From contig CM073886.1 in the NCBI GenBank assembly GCA_037176705.1, forward strand, positions 62,001 to 126,000: a DNA stretch of 64,000 nt, given 5' to 3'. Source of the DNA: Molossus alvarezi (lineage: Eukaryota > Chordata > Mammalia > Chiroptera > Molossidae). Below, in pieces: positions 40,501 to 51,568 of this stretch. The notes beneath the pieces are model-generated. The model did no database searches, was not told the DNA's origin, and saw nothing but the letters and a program-made list of their open reading frames with translations. The first letter of the stretch is position 1; the number at the start of each line of letters is the position of its first letter. The translations under genes and the position numbers were made by a program.

Positions 40501-42894
40501 TGCTCTGTGCTCCTCTCTCAGAGCCATGGTCTCCTCTTCAATGGGTTCCTCTCTCAGACCCATGGTATCCCCTTCCATGGGTTCCTCTCTCAGACCCATG
40601 GTCTCCCCTAGTCTATGCTCCTCTCTCAGTCCCATCGCCTCATCTTCTCTGTGCTCCTCTCTCAGACCCATGGTCCCCCTCTTCTGTGCTCCTCTCAGAC
40701 CCATGGTCTCCACTGCTCTTTGCTCTTCTATCGGACCCATGGTCTCCCCTGCTCGGTGCTCCTCCCCAAGAGCCATTGTCTCTCTTCTCTGTGCTCCTCT
40801 CTCAGACCCATGGTCTTCCCTGCTCTGTGCTTCTCTCTCAGACCCATCGTCTCCCCTGCTCTGTGCTCCTTTTTCAGACGCATGGACTCCCCTGCTCTGT
40901 GCTCCTCTTTCAGACCCATGGTCCCCTCTTCTCTGTGCTCCTCTCAGACTTATGGTCTCCCCTGCTCTGTGCTCCTCTCTCAGACCCATGGTCTTCCCAG
41001 CTCTGTGCTCCTCTCTCAGATCCATGGTCTCCCCTGCTCGGTGCTCCTCACTCAGACCCATGGTCTCCCCTACTCTGTGCTCCTCTGAGACCCATAGAGT
41101 ACTCTTCTCTGTGCCCCTCTCAGAAACATGGTGTCCCAGCTCTGTGCTCCTCTCTCAGACCCATGGTCTCCCCTGCTCTGTGCCCCTCTCTCAGACCCAT
41201 GGTCTCTCTTCTCTGTGCTACTCTCTCAGACACATGGTCTCCCCAGTTCTGTGCTCCGCTCTCAGACACATGGTCTCCTCTTCTCTGGGCTCCTCTCTCA
41301 GCCTTATGGTTTCCCCTGCTCTGTGCTCCTCTCTCAGTCCCATGGTCCCTCTTCTCTGTGCTCCTCTCTCAGACCCATGGTCTCCCCGGCTTTATGCTCC
41401 TTCTCAGACCCATGGTCTCCCCTGCTCTTTGCTCTTCTCTCAGACCCATGGTCTCCCCTGCTCGGTGTTCCTCTCTCAGACCCATGGTCTCTCTTCTCTG
41501 TGCTCCTCTCTCAGACCCATGGTCTCCCCTGCTCTGCGCTCCTCTCTCACACCCTTTTACTCCCCTGCTCTGTGATCCTCTCTGAGAGCCATAGACTCCT
41601 CTTCTCTGTGCCCCTCTCAGACCCATGGTCTCCCCAGCTCTGTGCTCCTCTCTCAGACCCATGGTTTCCCCTGCTCTGTGCTCCTCTCTGAGACCCATAG
41701 ACTCCTCTTCTCTGTGCCCCTCTCTCAGCCTTATGGTCTCCCCTGCTCTGTGCTCCTCTCTCGGACCCATGGTCTCCCCGGCTCTTTGCTCCTCTCTCAG
41801 ACCCATGGTCTCCCCTGCTCTTTGCTCTTCTCTCAGACGCATGTACTCCCCTGCTCGGTGTTCCTCTCTCAGACCCATGGTCTCTCTTCTCTGTACTCCT
41901 CTCTCAGACCCATGGTCTCCCCAGCTCTGTGCTCCTCTCTCAGACCCATGGTCTCCCCTGCTCTGTGCTCCTCTCTGAGACCCATAGACTCCTCTTCTCT
42001 GTTCCCCTCTCATACCCATGGTCTCCCTTGCTCTTTGCTCCTCTCTCAGACCCATGGTCTCCCCTGCACTTTGCTCTTCTCTCAGACCCATGTCCTCCCC
42101 TACTCTGTGATCCTCTCTCACACCCATGATCTCCTCTTCTCTGTGCTCCATTCAGACCTATGGTCTCCACTGCTCTGTGCTCCTCTCTCAGACCCATGGT
42201 CTCCCCTCTTCTGTGTTCCTCTCAGACCCATGGTCTCCCATGCTCTTTACACCTCTCTCAGTCCCTTGGTCTCCTCTTCTCTGTGCACCTCTCTCAGCCC
42301 ATGGTCTCCCCTACTCTGTGCTCCTCTCTGAGACACATAGACTCGCCTTCTCTGTGCCCCTCTCAAACCCTATGTCTCCCCTGCTCGGTGCTCCTCTCTC
42401 AGACCCATGGTCTCTCTTCTCTGTGCCCCGCTCAGAACCATGGTCTCCCCAGCTCTGTGCTCCTCTCTCAGACCCATGGTCTCCCCTGCTCTGTGCTCCT
42501 CTCTCAGACCCATGTTCTCCCCTGCTCGGTGCTCCTCTCTCAGACCCATGGTCTCTCTTCTCTGTGCTCCTCTCTCAGACCCATGGTCTCCCCTGCGCTG
42601 TGCTCCTCTCTCAGTCCCATGGTCTCCCCTGCTGTGTTCTCCTCTCTGAGACCCATAGACTCCTCTTCTCTGTGCCCCTCTCAGACCCATGGTCTCGACA
42701 GCTCTGTGCTCCTCTCTCAGACCCATGGTCTCCCGTCTTCTGTGCTCCTCTCAGACCCATGGTCTCCCCTGCTCTTTGCACCTCTCTCAGACACTTGGTC
42801 TCCTCTTCTCTGGGCTCCTCTCTCAGCACATGGTCTCCCCTGCTCTGTGCTCCTTTCTCAGACCCATGGTCTCCGCAGCTCTGTGCTCCTCTCT
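37009..42894. repeat. Higher-order module B, copy 3, with about 0.5 kb of extra monomers
   Basis: Begins inside the end of A copy 2, as B copy 1 does with A copy 1. Offsets to copy 1 run 28,989, then 29,594, then 29,487 bp. Of the first 605-bp shift, about 106 bp is the piece copy 1 lost. The other 499 bp, about 37,706-38,204, is an insertion of monomers resembling the other end of the B module near 12,900-13,290. The later 107-bp step is a three-monomer loss near 41,910. The right end joins module C near 42,895. Confidence 0.82.
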
Positions 42895-45800
42895 CAGACC
42901 CATGGTCTCCTCTTCTCTGTGCTCCTCTCTCAGACTTATGGTCTCCCCTGCTCTGTGCTCCTCTCTCAGACCCATGGTCTCCCCTGCTCGGTGCTCCTCA
43001 CTCAGACCCATGGTCTCCCCTACTCGGTGCTCCTCTCTGAGACCCATAGAATACTCTTCTCTGTGCCCCTCTCAGAACCATGGTGTCCCAGCTCTGTGCT
43101 CCTCTCTCAGACCCATGGTCTCCCCTGCTCTGTGCCCCTCCCTCAGACCCATGGTCTCTCTTCTCTGTGCTCCTGTCTCAGACACATGGTCTCCCCAGTT
43201 CTGTGATCCTCTCTCAGACACATGGTCTCCTCTTCTCTGTGCTCCTCTCTCAGCCTTATGGTCTCCCATGCTCTGTGCTCCTCTCTCAGACCCATGGTCT
43301 CTCTTCTCTGTGCTCCTCTCTCAGACCCATGGTCTCCCCGGCTTTATGCTCCTCTCTCAGACCCATGGTCTCCCCTGCTCTTTGCTCTTCTCTCAGACCC
43401 ATGGTCTCCCTTGCTCGTTGTTCCTCTCTCAAACCCATGGTCTCTCTTCTCTGTGCTCCTCTCTCAGACCCATTGTCTCCCCTGCTCTGTGCTCCTCTCT
43501 CAGACCCTTTTACTCCCCTGCTCTGTGATCCAATCTGAGACCCATAGACTCCTCTTCTCTGTGCCCCTCTCAGACCGATGGTCTCCCCAGCTCTGTGCTC
43601 CTCTCTCAGACCCATGGTCTCCCCTGCTCTGTGCTCCTCTCTGAGACCCATAGACTCCTCTTCTCTGTGCCCCTCTCAGACCCATGGTCTCCCCTGCACT
43701 TTGCTCTTCTCTCAGACCCATGTCCTCCCCTACTCTGTGCTCCTCTCTCACACCCATGATCTCCTCTTCTCTGTGCTCCATTCAGAACCATGGTCTCCAC
43801 TGCTCTGTGCTCCTCTCTCAGACCCATGGTCTCCCCTCTTCTGTGTTCCTCTCAGACCCATGGTCTCCCATGCTCTTTACACCTCTCTCAGTCCCTTGTT
43901 TTCCTCTTCTCTGGGCACCTCTCTCAGCCCATGGTCTCCCCTATCTGTGTTCATCTCTGAGACACATAGACTCGCCTTCTCTGTGCCCCTCTCAAACCCT
44001 ATGTCTCCCCTGCTCGGTGCTCCTCTCTCAGACCCATGGTCTCTCTTCTCTGTGCTCCTCTCTCAGACCCATGGTCTCCCCTGCTCTGTGCTCCTCTCTC
44101 AGTCCCATGGTCTCCCCTGCTGTGTGCTCCTCTCTGAGACCCATAGACTCCTCTTCTCTGTGCCCCGCTCAGAACCATGGTCTTCCCAGCTCTGTGCTCC
44201 TCTCTCAGACCCATGGTCTCCCCTCTTCTGTGCTCCTCTCAGACCCATGGTCTCCCCTGCTCTTTGCACCTCTCTCAGACACTTGGTCTCCTCTTCTCTG
44301 GGCTCCTCTGTCAGCACATGGTCTCCCCTGCACTGTGCTCCTTTCTCAGACCCATGGTTCCCCAAATCTGTGCTCCTCTCTCAGACCCATGCTCCCCTCT
44401 TCTCTGTGATCCACTCTGAGACCCATGGTCTCCACTGCTGTGAGCTCCTCTCTCAGACCCATGGTCTCCCCTGCTCTTTGCTCTTCTCTCAGACCCATGG
44501 TCTCCCCTGCTCGGTGCTTTTTTCTCAGAGCCATGGTCTCCTCTTCTCTGTTTTCCTTTCACAGACCCACGTTCTCCCCTTGTCTGTGCTACTCTCTCAG
44601 ACCCATGGTCTCCCCTGCTCTGTGCTCTCTCTCAGACCCATGGTCTCCCCTGCTCTGTGCTCCTTTCTCAGACTAATGGTCTCATCTTCTCTGTGCTCCT
44701 CTTTCAGACCCATAGACTCCACTTCTCTGTGCCCCTCTCAGACCCATGGTTTTCCCATCTATGTGTTCCGCCCTCAGACACATGGTCGCTTCTTCTCTGT
44801 GCCTCTCTCTCAGACCCATGGTCTCCCCTACTCTGTCCACCTTTCTCAGACCAATTTTCTCCCCTGCTATTTGCTCCTCTCTCAGACACATGGTCTCCTC
44901 TTCTCTGTGCCTCTCTCTCAGACCCATGGTTTCCCCTACTCTGTCCACCTCTCTCAGACCCATGGTCTCCCTGCTCTGTGCTCCTCTGTCTGAACTTGGT
45001 CTCCCCTGCTCTGTGCTCCTCCCTCAGACACATGGTCTCCTCTTCTCTGTGCCTCTCTCTCAGACCCATGTTTTCCCCTACTCTGTCCACCTCTCTCAGA
45101 CCCATTGTCTCCCCTGCTCTTTGCTCCTTTCTGAGACCCATGATCACCTCTTCTCTGTACTCCATTACGACCCATGGTCTCCACTGCTCTGTGCTCCTCT
45201 CTAAGACCCATGGTCTCCCCTGCGCTGTGCTCCTCTCTGAGACCCATGGTCTCCCCTGCTCTGTGCTCCTATCTCAGACCCACAGACTCCTCTTCTCTGT
45301 GCCCCCTCAAACCCAGAATTTCCCCTGCTCTGTGCTCCTCTCTCAGACCCAGGGTCTCCGCTGCTCTGTGCACCTCTCTCAGACTCATGGTTTCCTCTTC
45401 TCTCTGCTTCTCTCTCAGAGCCATGGTCTCCCTTGCTCTGTGCTCCTCTCTCAGACCCATGCTCTCCTTTTCTCTGGGCTCCTCTGTAAGACCCATACAC
45501 TCCTCTAGTCTGGGCTCCTCTCTCAGACACATGGTCTGCTCTTCTCTTTGTTCCTATCTCAGTCCCATGGTATCCCCTTTTCTGTGCTCCTATCTCAGTC
45601 CCACGGTATCCTCTTCTCTGTGCTCCTCTCTCAGACCCATGGTTTCCCATGCTTTGTGCTCCTATCTCAGACACATGGTCTCCCCTGCTCTGTGCCCCTC
45701 TCTCAGACACATGTTCTCCTCTTCTCGGGGCTCCTCTGTAAGACCCATATACTCCTCTTCTCTGGGCTCTTCTCTCACACCCATTGTTTCCTCTTCTCCT

Positions 45801-45960
45801 GGCTTCTCTCTCAGACCCATGGTCTCCTCTGCTCTGTGCTCCTCTCCCAGACCCAATTTCTCCCCTGCTCTGTGCTCCTCTCTCAGACCCATGGTCTCTT
45901 CTTCTCTGGGCCCCTCTCTCATACCCATGGTCTCCTCTTCTCTGGGAACCTCTCTCTGAC
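42895..45960. repeat. Higher-order module C copy 4 plus partial D copy 3
   Basis: Matches C copy 1 at an offset of 23,313 bp and, past the C/D join, D copy 1 at 20,757 bp. It carries the GTTCCGCCCT marker at 44,765 and the AAACCCAGAATTTCCCC marker at 45,309. Small differences from copies 1-3 are scattered through it, so it has been separate longer than C1 and C2 have from each other. The D part stops near 45,960, where the sequence switches to units like those at 6,639 in module A. Confidence 0.82.
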
Positions 45961-47197
45961 CCATGGTCTCTCCTGCTCTGTGCTCCTCTCTCAAACCCAT
46001 GGTCTCCCCTGCTCTTTGCTCCTCTCTCAGACCCATGGTCTCCTCTCGTCTGTGCTCCTCTCTCAGAGCCATGGTCTCCCCTTCTCTGTGTTCCTCTCTC
46101 AGTCCCATGGTCTCCCCTTCTCTGTGCTCCTCTCTCAGACCCATGGTCTGCCCTGCTCTGTGCTACTCTCCAGGTCCCATGGCGACATCTTCTCTGTGCT
46201 CCACTCTCTGACCCATGGTCTCCTCTTCTCTGTGCTCCTCTCTCAGACCCGTGGTCTCCGTGATCTTTGCTATTCTCTCAGACCCATGGTCTCCCCTGCT
46301 CTGTGCTCCTCTTTCAGACCCATGGTCTCCCCTGCTCTTTGCTCCTCTCTCAGACCCATGGTCTCCCCTGCTCTTTGCTCCTCTCTCAGACCCATGGTCT
46401 CCCCTGCTCTTTGCTCCTCTCTCAGACCCATGGTCTCCCCTACTCTGTGCTCCTCTCTCAGACCCATGATCTCCTCTTCTCTGTGCTCCTTTCAGACCCA
46501 TGGTCTCCCCTGTTCTGTGCTCCTCTCTCATACCCATGGTCACTCTTCTCTGTGCTCCTCTCTCAGACCAATGGTCTCCCCTGCTCTGTGCTCCTCTCTC
46601 AGCCCCATGGTCTCCCCTGCTCTTTGCATTTCTCTCAGAACCATGGTCTCCCCTACTCTGTGCTCCTCTCTCAGACCCATGGTCTTCTTTTCTCTGGGCT
46701 CCTCTGTCAGACCCATAGACTCCTCTACTCTGGGCTCCTCTCTCAGACACATGGTCTCCTCTTCTCTTTGGTCCTTTCTCCGACCCATGGGCTACTGTTT
46801 TCTGTGGTCCTCTCTCAGAACCATGGTCTCCCTTCTCTGAGCTCCTCTCTCAGATCTATAGTCTCCCCTGGTTTTTGCACCTCTTTCAGACCCCTGGTCT
46901 CCCCTGCACTTTGCTCTTCTCTCAGACCCATGTCCTCCCCTATTCTGTGATCCTCTCTCACACCCATGATCTCCTCTTCTCTGTGCTCCATTCAGACCCA
47001 TGGTCTCCACTGCTCTGTGCTCCTCTCTCAGACCCATGGTCTCCCCTCTTCTGTGTTCCTCTCAGACCCATGGTCACCCATGCTCTTTACACCTCTCTCA
47101 GTCCCTTGGTCTCCTCTTCTCTGTGCACCTCTCTCAGCCCATGGTCTCCCCTACTCTGTGCTCCTCTCTGAGACACATAGACTCGCCTTCTCTGTGC
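45961..47197. repeat. Mosaic of A-, D- and B-type runs
   Basis: Short runs of recognisable order but no single long parallel. Positions 45,963-46,480 resemble module A near 4,500 and 6,650-7,200. Positions 46,690-46,890 resemble B near 10,530-10,710. From about 46,905 it follows B near 12,590-12,900. It includes three perfectly identical adjacent 36-bp units at 46,315-46,422, a sign of very recent local duplication. Confidence 0.65.
46315..46422. repeat. Three identical adjacent 36-bp monomers
   Basis: Units starting at 46,315, 46,351 and 46,387 are identical over all 36 bases (core CAGACCCATGG, then TCTCCCCTGC, then TCTTTGCTCCTCTCT). The flanking units at 46,279 and 46,423 differ by two or three bases each. 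This is a clear example of the basic period and serves as a reference monomer. Confidence 0.95.
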
Positions 47198-47700
47198 CCC
47201 TCTCAAACCCTATGTCTCCCCTGCTCGGTGCTCCTCTCTCAGACCCATGGTCTCTCTTCTCTGTGCTCCTCTCTCAGACCCATGGTCTCCCCTGCTCTGT
47301 GCTCCTCTCTCAGTCCCATGGTCTCCCCTGCTGTGTGCTCCTCTCTGAGACCCATAGACTCCTCTTTTCTGTGTCCCGGTCAGAACCAAGGTCTCCCCAG
47401 CTCTGTGCTCCTCGCTCAGACCCATGGTCTCCCCTGCTCTGTGCTCCTCTCTCAGACCCATGTTCTCCCCTGCTCGGTGCTCCTCTCTCAGACCCATGGT
47501 CTCTCTTCTCTGTGCTCCTCTCTCAGACCCATGGTCTCCCCTGCTCTGTGCTCCTCTCTCAGTCCCATGGTCTCCCCTGCTGTGTGCTCCTCTCTGAGAC
47601 CCATAGACTCCTCTTCTTTGTGCCCCTCTCAGACCCATGGTCTCGCCAGCTCTGTGCTCCTCTCTCAGACCCATGGTCTCCCCTCTTCTGTGCTCCTCTC
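47198..47700. repeat. 249-bp tandem duplication within B-type sequence
   Basis: A run of seven monomers containing a GCTGTGTGCTCC unit and a CATAGACTCC unit is present twice with a spacing of 249 bp (GTGTGCTCC marks at about 47,332 and 47,581). The first copy carries a GTGTCCCGGTCAG variant and the second a GTGCCCCTCTCAG form. The same 249-bp spacing occurs near 55,292/55,541 and 58,461/58,710. Confidence 0.75.
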
Positions 47701-48530
47701 AGACCCATGGTCTCCCCAACTCTGTGCTCCTCTCTCAGACCCATGGTCTCCTCTTCTCTGTGCTCCTCTCTCAGACTTATGGTCTCCCCTGCTCTGTGCT
47801 CCTCTCTCAGACCCATGGTCTCCCCTGCTCGGTGCTCCTCACTCAGACCCATGGTCTCCCCTACTCTGTGCACCTCTCTGACACCCATAGAATACTCTTC
47901 TCTGTGCCCCTCTCAGAACCATGGTGTCCCAGCTCTGTGCTCCTCTCTCAGACCCATGGTCTCCCCTGCTCTGTGCCCCTCCCTCAGACCCATGGTCTCT
48001 CTTCTCTGTGCTCCTGTCTCAGACACATGGTCTCCCCAGTTCTGTGATCCTCTCTCAGACACATGGTCTCCTCTTCTCTGTGCTCCTCTCTCAGCCTTAT
48101 GGTCTCCCCTGCTCTGTGCTCCTCTCTCAGACCCATGGTCTCTCTTGTCTGTGCTCCTCTCTCAGACCCATGATCTCCCCGGCTTTATGCTCCTCTCTCA
48201 GACCCATGGTCTCCCCTGCTCTTTGCTCTTCTCTCAGACCCATGGTCTCCCTTGCTCGGTGTTCCTCTCTCAAACCCATGGTCTCTCTTCTCTGTGCTCC
48301 TCTCTCAGACCCATGGTCTCCCCTGCTCTGTGCTCCTCTCTCAGACCCTTTTACTCCCCTGCTCTGTGATCCAATCTGAGACCCATAGACTCCTCTTCTC
48401 TGTGCCCCTCTCAGACCGATGGTCTCCCCAGCTCTGTGCTCCTCTCTCAGACCCATGGTCTCCCCTGCTCTGTGCTCCTCTCTGAGACCCATAGACTCCT
48501 CTTCTCTGTGCCCCTCTCAGACCCATGGTC
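47701..48530. repeat. Partial module C
   Basis: Follows C copy 1 (19,556-20,376) at an offset of 28,154 bp, from a CCCCAACTCTGTG unit through the CATAGAATACTC and CCTTTTACTCC units. It breaks off before the GTTCCGCCCT marker. Differences from C1 are more numerous than between C1 and C2, for example near 48,150. Confidence 0.75.
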
Positions 48531-49012
48531 TCCCCTGCTCTTTGCTCCTATGTCTGACCCATGGTCTCCCATGCACTTTGCTCTTCTCTCAGACCCATGG
48601 CCTCCCCTACTCTGTGCTCCTCTCTCACACACATGATCTCCTCTTCTCTGAGCTCCATTCAGACCCATGGTCTCCACTGCTCTGTGCTCCTCTCTCAGAC
48701 CCATGGTCTCCCCTCTTCTGTGCTCCTCTCAACCCATGGTCTCCCATGCTCTTTGCACCTCTCTCAGACCCCTGGTCTCCTCTTTTCTGTGCTCCTTCTC
48801 AGACCCATGGTCTCCCCTACTCTGTGCTCCTCTCTGAGACCCATAGACTCCTCTTCTCTGTGCCCCTCTCAGACCCATGGTCTCCCCAGCTCTGTGCTCC
48901 TCTCTCAGACCCATGGTCTCCCCTGCTCTGTGCTCCTCTCTCAGACCCATGGTCTCCCCTGCTCTGTGCTCCTCTCTGAGAACCATGGTCTCTCTTCTCT
49001 GTGCTCCTCTCT
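48531..49012. repeat. Mosaic linker before module C copy 5
   Basis: Thirteen or so monomers resembling 57,350-57,560 in their order (GTCTGACCC, CCCATGCACTTTG, CACATGATCTCC, GAGCTCCATTCAG units), followed by ordinary CATGGTCTCCCC units. One short unit reading CCTCTCAACCCATGG lies near 48,725. Confidence 0.6.
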
Positions 49013-51568
49013 CAGACCCATGGTGTCCCCTGCTCTTTGCTCCTCTCTCAGACCCATGGTCTCTACTGCTCTGTGACCCTCTCTCAGACCCATGGTCTCT
49101 ATTCTCTGTGCTCCTCTCTCAGAACCATGGTCTCTCTTCTCTGTGCTCCTCTCTCAGACCCATGGTGTCCCCTGCTCTTTGCTCCTCTCTCAGACCCATG
49201 GTCTCCCCTGCTCGGTGCTCCTCTCTGAGACCCATAGAATACCCCTCTCTGTGCCCCTCTCAGAACCATGGTGTCCCAGCTCTGTGCTCCTCTGTCAGAC
49301 CCATGGTCTCCCCTGCTCTGTGCCCCTCTCTCAGACCCATGGTCTCTCTTCTCTGTGCTACTCTCTCAGACATATGGTCTCCCAAGTTCTGTGCTCTTCT
49401 CTCAGACACATGGTCTCCTCTTCTCTGTGCCCCTCTCAGCCTTATGGTCTCCCCTGCTCTGTGCTCCTCTCTCAGACCCATGGTCTCTCTTCTCTGTGCT
49501 CCTCTCTCAGACCCATGGTCTCCCCGGCTCTTTGCTCCTCTCTCAGACCCATGGTCTCCCCTGCTCTTTGCTCTTCTCTCAGACGCATGGTCTCCCCTGC
49601 TCGGTGTTCCTCTCTCAGACCCATGGTCTCTCTTCTCTGTGCTCCTCTCTCAGACCCATGGTCTCCCCTGCTCTGTGCTCCTCTCTCAGACCCTTGGACT
49701 CCCCTGGTCTCTGCTCCTCTCTGAGACCCATAGACTCCTCTTCTCTGTGCCCCTCTCAGACCCATGGTCTCCCCAGCTCTGTGCTCCTCTCTGAGACCCA
49801 TAGACTCCACTTCTCTGTGCCCCTCTCATACCCATGGTCTCACTTGCTCTTTGCTCCTCTGTCAGACCCATGGTCTCCCCTGCACTTTGCTCTTCTCTCA
49901 GACCCATGTCCTCCCCTACTCTGTGCTCCTCTCTCACACCCATGATCTCCTCTTCTCTGTGCTCCATTCAGACCCATGGTCTCCACTGCTCTGTGCTCCT
50001 CTCTCAGACCCATGGTCTCCCCTCTTCTGTGTTCCTCTCAGACCCATGGTCTCCCATGCTCTTTACACCTCTCTCAGTCCCTTGGTTTCCTCTTCTCTGG
50101 GCACCTCTCTCAGCCCATGGTCTCCCCTATCTGTGCTCCTCTCTGAGACACATAGACTCGCCTTCTCTGTGCCCCTCTCAAACCCTATGTCTCCCCTGCT
50201 CGGTGCTCCTCTCTCAGACCCATGGTCTCTCTTCTCTGTGCTCCTCTCTCAGACCCATGGTCTCCCCTGCTCTGTGCTCCTCTCTCAGTCCCATGGTCTC
50301 CCCTGCTGTGTGCTCCTCTCTGAGACCCATAGACTCCTCTTCTCTGTGCCCCGCTCAGAACTATGGTCTCCCCAGCTCTGTGCTCCTCTCTCAGACCCAT
50401 GGTCTCCCCTCTTCTGTGCTCCTCTCAGACCCATGGTCTCCCCTGCTCTTTGCACCTCTCTCAGACACTTGGTCTCCTCTTCTCTGGGCTCCTCTCTCAG
50501 CACATGGTCTCCCCTGCACTGTGCTCCTTTCTCAGACCCATGGTCTCCCCAAATCTGTGCTCCTCTCTCAGACCCATGGTCCCCTCTTCTCTGTGATCCA
50601 CTCTGAGACCCATGGTCTCCACTGCTGTGAGCTCCTCTCTCAGACCCATGGTCTCCCCTGCTCTTTGCTCTTCTCTCAGACCCATGGTCTCCCCTGCTCG
50701 GTACTTTTTTCTCAGAGCCATGGTCTCCTCTTCTCTGTTTTCCTTTCACAGACCCACGTTCTCCCCTTGTCTGTGCTACTCTCTCAGACCCATGGTCTCC
50801 CCTGCTCTGTGCTCTCTCTCAGACCCATGGTCTCCCCTGCTCTGTGCTCCTTTCTCAGACTAATGGTCTCATCTTCTCTGTGCTCCTCTTTCAGACCCAT
50901 AGACTCCACTTCTCTGTGCCCCTCTCAGACCCATGGTTTCCCCATCTATGTGTTCCGCCCTCAGACACATGGTCGCTTCTTCTCTGTGCCTCTCTCTCAG
51001 ACCCATGGTCTCCCCTACTCTGTCCACCTTTCTCAGACCCATTTTCTCCCCTGCTCTTTGCTCCTCTCTCAGACACATGGTCTCCTCTTCTCTGTGCCTC
51101 TCTCTCAGACCCATGGTTTCCCCTACTCTGTCCACCTCTCTCAGACCCATGGTCTCCCTGCTCTGTGCTCCTCTGTCTGAACTTGGTCTCCCCTGCTCTG
51201 TGCTCCTCCCTCAGACACATGGTCTCCTCTTCTCTGTGCCTCTCTCTCAGACCCATGGTTTCCCCTACTCTGTCCACCTCTCTCAGACCCATTGTCTCCC
51301 CTGCTCTTTGCTCCTTTCTGAGACCCATGATCAACTCTTCTCTGTGCTCCATTACGACCCATGGTCTCCTCTGCTCTGTGCTCCTCTCTCAGACCCCTGG
51401 TCTCCCCTTCACTGTGCACCTCTCTCAGACCCATGGTCTCTCTACTCTGTGCTCCTCTCTCGTACCCATGGTCTCCCCAACTCTGTGCTCCTCTCTCAGA
51501 CCCATGGTCTCCTCTTCTCTGTGCTCCTCTCTCAGACTTATGGTCTCCCCTGCTCTGTGCTCCTCTCT
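49013..51568. repeat. Module C copy 5 (2,556-bp unit)
   Basis: Starts at a CATGGTGTCCCC unit that recurs 2,556 bp later at 51,569. Much of it parallels C copy 1 at an offset of about 29,500 bp, including the GTTCCGCCCT marker at 50,952, but it begins in a different phase of the module and lacks the D-type end. The last 200 bp, from about 51,361, is a linker similar to 56,575-56,760. Confidence 0.8.
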
